Source: Azolla caroliniana
Lineage: Eukaryota; Polypodiophyta
Direction: 5' to 3'
DNA: 64,000 nt
NCBI GenBank assembly: GCA_043228905.1
Contig: JBHGNT010000016.1
Location: 3,596,001-3,660,000, forward strand
Positions 13,730 through 23,462 of this stretch are shown in pieces (position 1 is the first letter of the stretch; each line of letters opens with the position of its first letter). The notes beneath the pieces were generated by a model. That model saw only the letters and a list, made by a program, of their open reading frames with translations. It did not search any database and was not told the origin of the DNA. The position numbers and the translations under genes are program-made.

Positions 13730-14150
13730 TTCAGTTGGGTTTGGTTCGAGAGTGTCAAAACCAAACTGGTTTAAACCAAATCGTTTAAAAATTTTCAAAC
13801 TTGACCCAAAGCGAACCATGAAACCATTTAAACCAAACCATTACAAAAAATCTAAACCGTTAAAACCGTGGTTTCAAGGTTTGGTTTCGGTTTTCAAGTT
13901 AGGTCAAAATTCAAATATTCATTTTTAAATTTAAAATTTTTAAAATTTTTCATTATTTCAAATTTTAATTTTTCAAAAATTTAAAGATTTTTTCCTAAAA
14001 TGTGAGAATTAGGCTTTAAAAAGAAAAGGTTGTTCAAAAAATTATTTTAAAAAAAAAACAACTGCCAACCGTAAACCATCGAACTGTTTAAACCGTGCTT
14101 TCAAACCGTTAAAACGAACCGAACCATTCACGGCCCGTTCAAAAGGTAAG
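13730..14150. repeat. AACCG/TTTAAACC-rich repeat block, possible non-autonomous DNA transposon
   Basis: Many degenerate copies of AAACCG(TT), GGTTTAAACC and GGTTCGGTT are packed into about 420 bp. One end reads CGGTTCAGTTGGGTTTGGTT. The other end, on the opposite strand, reads GGCCGTGAATGGTTCGGTTC, so the borders look weakly inverted. This arrangement resembles subterminal repeats of hAT-like or other MITEs. I could not identify a target-site duplication. Confidence 0.4.
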
Positions 14151-14479
14151 TTTCCCCAAAGAGAATCCAAAAAAACAGCTTAAAGCTTTCAAGAAAGTTG
14201 TCATGTCTTTGTCAAAGTAAAAAGAAGTAGACAATTTTATGTGCATTAACATCCTTTGGGAAGACACAGTACATAGAAAAATGATTTTTCATTACACTAG
14301 ATATACTAAGAGCTGAAATAACAGGAAAAGATCCCCTTATAATGATCTTGGATTCAATCCCAAGCTCAACATACTATGAGGCTCAACTGCATTTGTTGTA
14401 AAACAACGACATTATTCATCAGCCCAGAAAAAGTATTTGTCTTTCTCTTACTGACTTATGCTTATCTTTTCATTTGAAC

Positions 14480-14590
14480 TAGCCGACTTAAGCCAACACA
14501 CAATTAAGATGCATAGTGTCCTCTCTCATCACAAATAAAGCATTTCCCTTGCTTTCCTAATGGAATTTGGTTTTGATCCTTGCCGCTACC
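14480..14590 (-). pseudogene. retroelement gag zinc-knuckle remnant
   Basis: The minus strand translates as GKQGKCFICDERGHYAS before a stop, matching the start of a CX2CX4HX4C knuckle (last Cys lost) of plant LTR-retrotransposon gag proteins. Flanking translation toward 15150 is broken and gives only weak gag-like hints. It lies inside the dynein light chain intron in the same orientation as that gene. Confidence 0.38.
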
Positions 14591-15711
14591 AAAATCCTCC
14601 TTGAATAGCTTCTTGAACTTGAGAGCTTTCCACCCAAATATTTATTGTCATTTGAAGAATTAATTAGGAAATACTCCCCAAAAAAACTATTTTGACTTGA
14701 CCTCTACTTTGTTGCCCTGAAATCTCATTGCACTTCCTTGCAGCAAGCCATTGGTCATGGATACACCCTCATTCAAATTGTGTAATAATTGTCACATTAG
14801 TCTTTGTCACAGAGTCCATAATTTCTCTGCTTATATCATAATATTAATTTTCCATCATTACAGACAATGTCCTCAAAGAGGTGAGGTGCAATAAGGTTTC
14901 TAGAAACTATTATAGTTTTCTAGATTTTGCCAAGTTCCACATCAACTTGTGACAAGTTGTCAGGGATCCAACTCAAAAGTGTTTGTCAAATATGCAGATG
15001 AGTAAACTATTTGGATTGGCCACATGAGGAAATTGACATTGCTCCAACCGTGTGATTCTTCATTCCAATGCATTATCATTTAAGAAGTTGGTTTCCTTTA
15101 GCACTTTTGAGGATTCGGTGAAGTTTCCCCCTTCAGTAGGCTTGTTCAAATTGTTATATAAAATTTAAATCTTCCTCATAATTCTCTTTTATTTCTCACA
15201 GGTGTCGAGAGATCATAAATAGGTGTCTGTAAAAGTGGCGCTCCACCATGTATATTTCCTAAGACTCTATCATAAGAATTCTTTCATCCGCATTAGAACT
15301 ACCCAGGTATGGTTGAGGAAAACCAGTGGTTCTAAAATGTCTTATATGGAATCTCGAATGCTTCTAAGGGAGCTAGACTGCTAAAAAACAAGGAGCTATG
15401 ATATGCAAATAGCCCCATAAACTGTCAAGCCTTTCAATATTTCTCATACCAAAATATGCAATTGTCACGAACTCCCCTAATGTTAATTGGATCTAACACT
15501 TACAAATCCCAGGGCTTCTGTGTCATTGTGACCTTCATTCTTCTGATCTAGGGATAGTGGGGCCTCAGCCATTCCACATTTTCCATGCAAAGTCTTCTTG
15601 CTCAATTTAAGATTCCTATGAGAGAAAGTAAAAATAAATAATGATAAGTCATTAAGCTATGTCACAAAGAAAAAACTAAATAACGCCTTTTTGTGAAACC
15701 TTGGTCTCTTC

Positions 15712-15965
15712 TCTGGCTAGGTCCATGTGCTAACTATAGCCATGGAAACAATCATCAGCAATGACCATCAAATAGTAGATGAACTGAACTACTCTAGCCT
15801 TAAGAAGCCTTAATAATGTTATTATGTGTATGCTAACTTCTCTGGCTAGGTCCATGTGCTAACTATAGCCATGGAAACAATCATCAGCAATGACCATCAA
15901 ATAGTAGATGAACTGAACTACTCTAGCCTTAAGAAGCCTTAATAATGTTATTATGTGTATGCTAA
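15712..15965. repeat. 129-bp tandem duplication
   Basis: The block at 15712-15840 is repeated at 15841-15965. I see no mismatch over about 125 bp, so the duplication is recent or kept homogeneous. It lies in the dynein light chain intron, about 0.5 kb from exon 1. No coding content is recognised. Confidence 0.93.
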
Positions 15966-16421
15966 TAGCACAATTGATCCTACTGTACCATAAATTAACC
16001 CTTAATATTGTATGTTCATATGTTCCCATGAAATATGTTTCACGCAACTTTTGGTCTATATCCAAACCATCACAATCCAATGTGTGTTTAAAACCCATCA
16101 AATACTTAAACATCCTACTCTAGCCTAAATTAAGATACAAAAGTGTGATTATGCAAATAACATCACATATAAACACAGGAATATAATCTAAAGACATCTT
16201 CAGAGGCTACAGAATAGCTGATGAGACTACTCTACCATAAACTAATATCTAACAATGTACAATGTGGCCAATCCAAATAGTTTACTCTACCATAATCTAA
16301 AAGTGATGATCCTACTCTTGACTAAACTAGCCTCTGATAATCTAATGATGAATATATTAATAACATGGGCACATGAAATGAAAACATTACTGAAAACCAA
16401 CTTTATGGGGGGGATACTGAC

Positions 16422-17261
16422 CTTTTTCAAAGTATGCGCAATAAGTTTACTTTGAAGTTTGCCCAGGTGATCTAAACAAGCTCTTGCACACCGAAAAGCA
16501 TGTTCTTGCATTGAGGCAGACATGTCCGCTGCCTTTATCCGGACCCGGAGCTCATTTGCCAAAGCATCTATATCAATTTGTGGTGTAACCTCTTCATAAA
16601 CACGATCAGGTGGTGAATCCAATGATGTCATTTCCATCTGTAGAAACTTAGAGTTCATTTCCATGGGTAGAATCTTAGGTTCTATTTCTAAAGGAAGAAA
16701 CTTAGGGTCCATTTCCGTGGGTAGAAACTTTGGATTCATTTCCATGGGTAGATAATGAGGATGCATTTCCACTACGTCCAATCCTTTCACGCTACTACTT
16801 TTCATCCTTGATGATGATAATGAACATGATCTCTCTAACATTCCACATATGATTTCCTTGTGATGCTCTGGTGAATCTTCTCTGATGTGATTCTTCTTCT
16901 TGTTGCTATTGCTGTTGTTATGGTTATTAAAGATTTCCTTATCTGATAAGAAACCTTTGAGAGACTGTTCATTTGGAAAGTAATACTCTTCTTGTTGTCG
17001 TTGTTGTTGTTTCAAACCATTCTTTTCATCCTCGTTTTCAAATCTAGTGTCTGAAGCTACCACTTTCTCTGGAATCATCATCTTCTCTGCTACAGAAGAA
17101 GATTGCTTCTCTTCTCTGATAAAATTAGGATTAGGGTTTTGATCTCTTTGTTGGACCCTTCCTTGCCTAACTTTAGCTTCATATTTCTGAATCCTTGCAA
17201 CAAATCTGCTTCTCATAGCTGCATTCATCATGCTAGCAGCTCTCGCATGTCCAGAATCCAT
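16422..17261 (-). CDS. LC8-type dynein light chain with long N-terminal extension, first exon
   Basis: The exon encodes residues 1-280 of a 333-residue protein. The start is the ATG at 17261 in CCCCCATGG; upstream frame continues only from a TTG. Residues 1 to about 228 are an extension without a known domain: a basic N-terminus (SRFVARIQKYEAKV), Gln/Asn-rich low complexity, a Ser-rich patch and five 9-residue repeats at 165-210 (E-M-x-P-K-F-L-P-x). From about residue 229 the dynein light chain domain begins (DALANELRVRIKAADM, then QEHAFRCARACLDHLG), and it is completed by the exon at 11751-11590. Canonical LC8 is about 90 residues, so over two thirds of this protein is extension. LC8 proteins dimerise and bind short linear motifs in many partners. 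Seed plants are thought to lack cytoplasmic dynein heavy chains, so a hub role outside dynein is likely. Confidence 0.9.
16635..16769 (-). repeat. 27-bp coding minisatellite in the dynein light chain extension
   Basis: Five in-frame 27-bp units encode E-M-x-P-x-F/Y/I-L-P-x nonapeptides (residues 165 to about 210). Units differ by a few bases, mostly preserving the frame, the acidic residue and LP. A unit gain or loss would keep the reading frame. Confidence 0.9.
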
Positions 17262-17756
17262 GGGGGAAACCCTAAGAAAAGAGGAAATACTCAAATATGG
17301 AAAAACCTAAACGCAGAACGCCTCAAATCTTTAAACCCACCTAACTTTATGGCCCAGAGCAGACACCACAAGCCTTAATTTGAGGATCCTAGCAGATAAA
17401 GACGCAAATGTAAAACACAAATCTTGAAAACCCTGACGAAGAAACCAAAATCTGCACTACCCTACAACAGGAAGACAAGACCCTATTTCTGAAAACACTA
17501 GCAGAGGAAAAAGAGAACTCAATGTTGCAAATCTGGAAACCCCAAATATTGCATAGAGAAACCCCAAAATCTGACAGAGAAATATAAAGCCTAAACTTGA
17601 AATTTCTAGCAGAGGAAATCCCTCGATCTAGGAAATGGAGGGACCTAATATTGGGAGCCTAGCAGAAGGGCAGATGGGCATAACAGAGAAAAAGGGGGGG
17701 ATAGTTTCTGGTGTTAGGAGCTGCTGATGGTGTCTTCAACAAGAACAAAAACAGAT
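17262..17756 (-). promoter_or_regulatory. leader and promoter region of the dynein light chain gene
   Basis: This stretch contains degenerate repeats spaced about 108 bp. CTAGCAGA(G/T)(G/A)AA occurs near 17390, 17499 and 17607, with a further partial copy near 17667, and units share AAATCT(T/G)GAAA and AAAATCTG blocks. No clear TATA box could be assigned. The extent of the 5' UTR is unknown. Confidence 0.45.
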
Positions 17757-17784
17757 GAGGAGGAGGAGGAGGAGGAGGAGGAGG
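17757..17784. repeat. (GAG)n trinucleotide microsatellite
   Basis: About nine GAG units lie roughly 0.5 kb upstream of the dynein light chain ATG. The poly-Glu and poly-Ser frames they open have no support as genes. Confidence 0.93.
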
Positions 17785-17789
17785 ATCCA

Positions 17790-20128
17790 TGGTGTGTCCT
17801 TTCCTTGCTCAGACACAATATGAGTGTTTCCTCTGCAAATGCTACAGTTCTTACCAATAGTCTCACTCCTCCTCTTCTTGTTCTTCTTACACCAAGCATG
17901 TGGGCTCTACTGGCTTTTTTAGCATATGTGGATTGGAGGAGGAGGGGTTTCCTATGCCACCACACATCTCCTTCAGGACCATGCCAATGTATTGTACATA
18001 TCCTATCAAGAGTCCGATCCAACAGACCCATCATCTGTTGTAGACCCATCATCTGTTATCGTCCCTCCCTCTCTCATGAATCTTGAAAGACCTGCAAAGA
18101 ATAACCCATCCTCGTCCCCCACGAAATCAATCATCCGTCGCAAGCCGGTCGAAGTGGCCTGATCTCATTGAAAAGCGGGGATTATGTCTGCCAGGAATTA
18201 TTTTTATGTCTATCTTGCTCTAATAAGATAGCAATTGGGGTACACACAAACGTTTCCATGAGCCATGGATCCGCGCATTGCATGGCTTGGTGGACGGATA
18301 TACATTTATCCTATTATATGTGGCACGAATTCATTGGTCGCTATCAAAGTGGCACTTGAGCGCCCAACTTGTTGTACAAGGGCCCGACTCAATGAAAATA
18401 CACAATGGTGTGGCACAAAAATCATTAGCCCCAAGGAACATACATTCGAGCATGAATCACATTATCACTTACATTCAACACAAAGGGAGAAAATCCACGA
18501 CTACATGGCAAACAATAACTGGCACAACAATAGAAATGGGCCACATAGTGATTGCACGTACTTGTGTCCAAACAATAGTTCACAATGACATGATACAAAA
18601 TCATTGGTCATAAGAATAGTATTTGGGGTCACATCATGTAGTAAGGCCCGATTTATATGTGAACATACGCATTGGAATCCAAAGTGTAGAAACAATTATG
18701 TATGGATCCTAAAAATGTCATGCATCGATCATGTTGAAATCAAGTTTGGTTCATACTTACTACACATAATCACTCCCATCACAAAATTACATTTAGCCAA
18801 ACATAAAATTGCATTAAGAATGGTGTCGCATTGATTACCTAGAAGGAAATCCATGATGATTTGGCAAGACAAAATCGTTGGTTGTGGGTAAAGTAGGGCA
18901 AGGCGAAATCATTGGTGATGAGTATAGTGGGAGACAAAATAATGGGTTGCAAGAGAATTCAGGCAAATAACCTATTTCAAACTAAACAATCGAAGGAAAT
19001 AACGTTGATGTTACAAATTCCCATCGAAGTGAAGTGGACAACATTAATGCACACAAGTTCAAACTAAACAACATGGCGGAAATCCATTTTGATTTAACAC
19101 AAAATCATCAATCTCACTCACTAGACAAATGTGAACGTCTTCGTGTAAAGCATAACAAAAAGAACTACAAGCAAGGAAGTGTTCCACGTATGCATATCAA
19201 ACCCAAACAAGGCTATTCAACAACTAGTCTCATCTCCATTCTATGTGAATCATTGGATTCTTTCTTACATATGGTAATCTTAATTTGCACCCAAATAAAT
19301 TCGTATCCTCTTGCAAAGCTTTCGGGAAATTTGAATCTTTTTGGTAGATCTTTGTGATTCAACCAAAATTGTCCTCACACTAAATAAATTCCAACCTCGG
19401 TTCTCTTTAATAGTGGGTCCATCTCGTTGCTTTAGAATTGGAGGGCATAAGTATGCCCTCCATTTGCCCAATTGTTGGTCGTCTTCTTCATTGTCATAGT
19501 GACACTGGCACGTGACCGCTACTTAAAAGTTGATCACATATTTATCTAAAAACTCAATAAAACCATATTGGGGCACACCAAGATGTAATAATTCATACTC
19601 ATGCTATACTTTTTACCAGCATTGCATGAGAAAGGCAATGTTATTGTTTCCAATAGTGAGTGCATTGTGAAAATGAATATGTATAATAGCCATGTTGTAA
19701 TGAGAAACTATCAATCTTTTATTCTCTTAGATAAGTGCAAACATGGGGAAGGGAGTACTTTTGTTTCCAACCCTTGGGGGTTGTGGAAAACTGAACTTGT
19801 ATAAGTTTGCACGATCCTTTGATAAGATAAAATGATTTTGGATTCACTTACCTTGGACGAATGTAGTGCTATTATGCCAATAGAAATTATTGATAAAGGT
19901 GCATTTTCGGGACAAATTTTGTGCAAAATTTGGATTTGATTAGCTTGGATAAGTACAAAGGCAATGGTTTTTTGTCATGCTACTATTTTGCGACAGAAGT
20001 ATTTATAAAGTCATGAGTATCAATTGGTGGATAGAAATAAAAACATGATTGGTTGTACAACCAATATGGGGCTTACTAGGTTTAAGTTCATGACCCAAAC
20101 CCTAACAATCGTCGCTTACCTTAAGAAC
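17790..20128. other. intergenic stretch with faint degenerate repeats
   Basis: No gene recognised. Motifs of the form (G)GCACAAAATCATTGG recur near 18322, 18411, 18588, 18872 and 18905, partly at multiples of about 89 bp, suggesting a decayed tandem array. The rest is AT-rich without feature. Confidence 0.3.
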
Positions 20129-20152
20129 AAAGTCTTGTTATAGCAAAAATAA

Positions 20153-20418
20153 TTGTACCAAACATAGAGGTAGGTGCTGAATTGTGAAGTGATTGGAGGG
20201 TGTCTTTGCTGAATGTGGGTTGTGTGAGGCTCATGTTGAGGGGAGTATGTCAAGTAATTCTGTGACGAGGCTTTGTTGCTTCATTTATACATGATGTTTT
20301 CTTGTAGCCATTGCAAAGTGGCTTGTAACATACGAGTTATATATTATCCTATGTACTTTTTCTTAACTAATGGAAGTAGAATTTTTTTTGGAAAAAAGAA
20401 AAAAGAAAAAAGAAGAAG
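20153..20418 (+). mobile_element. 5'-truncated LINE insertion (3' end only) with 24-bp TSD
   Basis: The body matches the 3' UTR of the LINE at 45.7-47.0 kb from GTACCAAACATAGAGGT to the tail AACTAATGGAAGTAGAA, T-run, GGA, A-run. It carries no coding sequence. A perfect 24-bp direct repeat flanks it (20129-20152 and 20419-20442), which is what target-primed reverse transcription with 5' truncation leaves. The intact duplication implies a fairly recent insertion. Confidence 0.9.
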
Positions 20419-20993
20419 AAAGTCTTGTTATAGCAAAAATAACTATTGGCAATGCAATTAAGTTTTAGAATTTAAGAAAATATAATTTGTGATGCTAACT
20501 TTCTACTCTTTACAATTTGTGAATTTATATGTTGTAAAGCTATTATTTAAGAGCAGCTTAGTAGTGTGCTGGATCACAAACTAAAAACGTGAAGTGTTTT
20601 TACATGGATGCACAATCAAAACCATGACCTCAATGCTCAAAACCCAATACTTACAATACATTGTGATGTTAAGGTTTTTAAAAATTTTGCTTTAAACTAG
20701 TATTGTGAAAATCTCTAAGTAATAAAATTTGGCGATGTTTAAAGGATATTACTTTACTAATGAATGTCATAATTGAGAGTGCACACTATGCCAATGAGAA
20801 ATCCATGCGATGATTGGCTTTGGTTGAAGATGTGTGGAAAGCATAGTCAAATGTGATCAATGGCCAAGCATTGTATCAAGGTGTGATACTCACACTCCCT
20901 ATGTAGAGTGAGAGGGCAACATTATTGTATGGTTTTACATACAAATAGTTTATTGTGTGGTTTATACTAGAGAGAGAGAGAGAGAGCCCAAAT

Positions 20994-21075
20994 GGATGTA
21001 GCTCAATTGGTAAGGTTACCCAATGGAGACCAGGTGGTCCTAGGTTCAACCCCTACTAGGGTAAGCTAATTACGA
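20994..21075 (+). mobile_element. tRNA-derived SINE head or tRNA pseudogene
   Basis: The sequence contains an internal pol III A box (TAGCTCAATTGG, 20999-21010) and B box (GGTTCAACCC, 21043-21052) at tRNA spacing. It starts with GGATGTAGC. The acceptor stem does not pair well, so it is not a functional tRNA. GA-repeats lie on both sides (about 20970-20986 and 21080-21091) and may be the target-site duplication or expanded flanks. Confidence 0.6.
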
Positions 21076-21429
21076 TAAAAGAGAGAGAGAGTAGACTTTG
21101 ACAGTCCACAAGGAGGCCAAATTGACATTTTTGACCAAATAAACATATCATCTTGTATTTGGCCCCTTGTTAAAAAGGGCATTATTGTATTGTATAGTAA
21201 AAATTGTCTGTTATAAACTCTCTATGTGAATAATGATGACAAATATGTGCTCATTGTTCTAAGCATGAAATTGGAATTATCATGCTTGTCCAACAAGTCA
21301 TCATAATATTCCAAATTTTGTCTTGTGATGAGTGTTAACATCTCGCCAGTTTTGACATTATAATATCTTCACGATATTTATCTTCCCATAATATGTAATC
21401 CCTATTCAATTTCTAGACGAAGATTTTGC

Positions 21430-21967
21430 AGAAATGTTGGCAATAAAGGATAAGGAAATGTTTACAGTTTAAGGGATGAATAAAGTATGAAGTTCACGAC
21501 ATGGAATGAAAGAGGGTATGAGTTTCCAATTTGCACTAATTTCAAAATATTATATATGTTTTATTTGATATGTATGCAAAAAACGGTATTGTAACACAAG
21601 CACAAGAACAGTTTGACAAGCATCCAATCCAAAGTGTAGGTTTGTGGGTTGTATATATTTGGATATGTTGAACATGAACATGATGAGGAAGATTGTTTTG
21701 CTTCCAGCATATGCAAATTCATGGTAGTATTTAACAGGCTTTCAGTCTAGGAACATGTCTCTTGGAATGCAATGAGTGTACGATATGATGAGAATGGGAA
21801 ATTTGATGAAGTGTTCAATCAAGTCTATCAAACGAAGGATTCATGGCTAGCCATTGTCTTACATAAGACAGGCTTGGGAAGGATAGTCGCGTCATTTCCA
21901 TCTATTTGCATTTTGCAGCTAATATGCTTTTTAAAACTAATGGAAGGATATGTTTTTTTGAAAAAAA
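21430..21967 (+). pseudogene. PPR protein pseudogene, copy B
   Basis: Broken frames read DMYAKNGIVTQAQEQFDK, then a stretch like GYVEHEHDEEDCF, then VSWNAMSVRYDENGKFDEVF and DSWLAIVLHKTGLGRIV. These are degenerate PPR motifs followed by the same segment as in copies A, C and D. It ends in AACTAATGGAAGGATATG, a T-run, GA and an A-run. It meets a minus-strand LINE tail (21984) almost tail to tail. Confidence 0.72.
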
Positions 21968-21983
21968 GAAGGGTATACGTTCC

Positions 21984-22477
21984 CATTTTTTTAATTTTTT
22001 TTCCAAAAAAAAACCTCCTTCCATTAGTTATAAAATTTTGCAAATGAGACGATTATGTACAAATCCCTGAAGGGACGCTATAGTTCCATCTTATGTGGAT
22101 GCCCACTGACTCAAGAAAGGGAGAGAACGACCATTGTTGGATGAAGGCTATTCGTTGTCTTTTAACTCCATCAGAGCCGCCCTTAAGGCCATCATATTGG
22201 CTCTTCAGAGTGGCTACAATTTCACTCCATATCTCTTGTAGTAACCTTGTTGGATGTGTGGTTTGGTTGGAGAAGACTCGCCTACATCATTGTTTCCATA
22301 GAATCCAAAGAGTTATTGGATTGACCAATTCCAACACCTCTTGAGATTTGTCATTAAGAGGAGTGGAGTGGACATTGCCGCTGGAGGAGAAAAAGACCTC
22401 TTGTGCTTTTATCACCAAAGTCATCCCCTCCTCTCGATGCTCGTATCTGCCAATTGCGGTCTACCGTGATAGCCAAC
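21984..22477 (-). mobile_element. LINE C-terminal and 3' end, split from 33346-33830
   Basis: Minus-strand translation gives LQEIWSEIVATLKSQYDGLK and IRWNYSVPSG, homologous to the extreme C-terminus of the LINE ORF2 fragments at 46.5 and 57.8 kb. It is followed by ACTAATGGAAGGAGG, T9, GG and an A-run. The 5' continuation, with the zinc-binding reverse transcriptase C-terminal domain, is at 33346-33830. The Copia between them carries CCAAC at both borders. Confidence 0.75.
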
Positions 22478-22489
22478 TATAAAAGAATA

Positions 22490-22910
22490 CGTTGTGCGGA
22501 AGCGTGTGCGTAAAACGTAGAGTACAAAGTTCGGAAGAATGAGACAGTTCAGTAAACACAGAAAACACAAAGATGGAGAGGGAGAGATAGAGACAGAGAC
22601 AAAGACAGAGAGACACTATATATCAAAGTCAAAATAATTCTCTGTTCTATACATACTTCGTGCTCGGTGAGCAGCTTATCTAATAGCCTTGACAATCGGG
22701 CTAACACAAGTACTGACAGTACTTGACCGCTCATAAATGAGCCGACTACACAAACTCCCAAAATTATTCCTTTACGAGGAATAACGCTCTAACGGCCTCT
22801 TCGGTTTTCACACTGATGCGGCCCTGTTGTGCGTACTTTTTCACGCACCCAGTCTATGCACTGGGTTACGCTGCATACTTCGCATCGAATGTTGAGCTTG
22901 TCTCTCAACA
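22490..22910 (-). repeat. 3' LTR of the outer Copia
   Basis: About 421 bp, starting TGTTGAGAG (minus strand, from 22910) and ending CACAACG, where the 5' LTR has CACAACA. The LTR TATA box seen in the 5' copy is mutated here (TTATCTAATA on the plus strand). Confidence 0.88.
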
Positions 22911-22925
22911 CACCCCCTCAAGCTC
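22911..22925 (-). promoter_or_regulatory. polypurine tract of the outer Copia
   Basis: The minus strand reads TTGAGGGGGTG directly before the 3' LTR start TGTTGAG, the expected site for plus-strand DNA priming. Confidence 0.75.
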
Positions 22926-22980
22926 AACTTGAGGTTCCACTTGCTTCGCCGGATCTACGCTCCGGCTTCTCCTCCTGCCT

Positions 22981-23355
22981 TCACGCCTCGCTCGCGCTTC
23001 GACCCTTTCGGTCGGCTTGTCTGCTCGTTCGGCCTTTCTCAGCTCCCTTGTTGTCGCGGTGTTGGCGCCTCTTCTGCTGCTTTCTCTTCCGCTTGGCCCT
23101 CAGTTGATTCGGCGTATCCGAATCAAACATACCGATTGAATCGAACTCTTCCGATTCAATTTCACTCTCATACGAATTGGTTGTCTCCAATTCGTCCTCA
23201 ATCGTCAGGCCCCTGACAACATCCGACCACGTCTTAATCTTGGCCTTATCTCCCCCTGTTCCAGCTGTCCTCGGCTCCTTCTTATGCTTACAACCCTTGC
23301 TTCCGTCTTCAGCTTCTTCAGTCAGTTCGAAGTCGAATTCTCCATCCGACTCCAT
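22981..23355 (-). CDS. unrecognised ORF between pol and 3' LTR of the outer Copia
   Basis: An open frame of 124 residues lies after the RNase H end and before the 3' LTR, same strand as pol. Its N-terminal half is strongly acidic (MESDGEFDFELTEE; SYESEIESEEFDS) around a TWSDVVRGL motif. Its C-terminal half is highly basic (RAKRKRKQQKRRQHR). I recognise no family. The frame continues toward the LTR past a stop. It may be a remnant of an extra 3' ORF or captured host sequence. Expression is unknown, and the element around it is dead. Confidence 0.4.
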   Translation of the reverse strand: MESDGEFDFELTEEAEDGSKGCKHKKEPRTAGTGGDKAKIKTWSDVVRGLTIEDELETTNSYESEIESEEFDSIGMFDSDTPNQLRAKRKRKQQKRRQHRDNKGAEKGRTSRQADRKGRSASEA

Positions 23356-23462
23356 GATATCGAAGTTGAATTCTCCATCCGACTCTGCATCACGGTCACT
23401 TCCATCGTGATGCTTACCTCCGCTCCTTTCACGCTCTTGTCCCTATTCTTCCTTTCTCCCCC

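Larger units (their letters stand above)
11752..16421 (-). other. 4.7-kb intron of the dynein light chain gene
   Basis: The intron has a GTCAGT donor (16421-16416) and a TTTTCAG acceptor (11758-11752). It contains an AACCG-rich repeat block (13730-14150), a zinc-knuckle gag-like remnant near 14.5 kb and a fresh 129-bp tandem duplication (15712-15965). I see no extra LC8 exon inside. The light chain domain joins seamlessly across it. Confidence 0.8.

Noticed and set aside
17714-18086. ORFs with poly-Glu (plus) or poly-Ser (minus)
   Set aside because: They are created by the (GAG)n microsatellite; flanks lack any conserved domain, although the segment lies near the dynein light chain promoter.
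20994-21065. Functional tRNA gene
   Set aside because: A and B boxes are present but stems do not pair convincingly and the region is embedded in GA repeats; a SINE head or pseudogene fits better.
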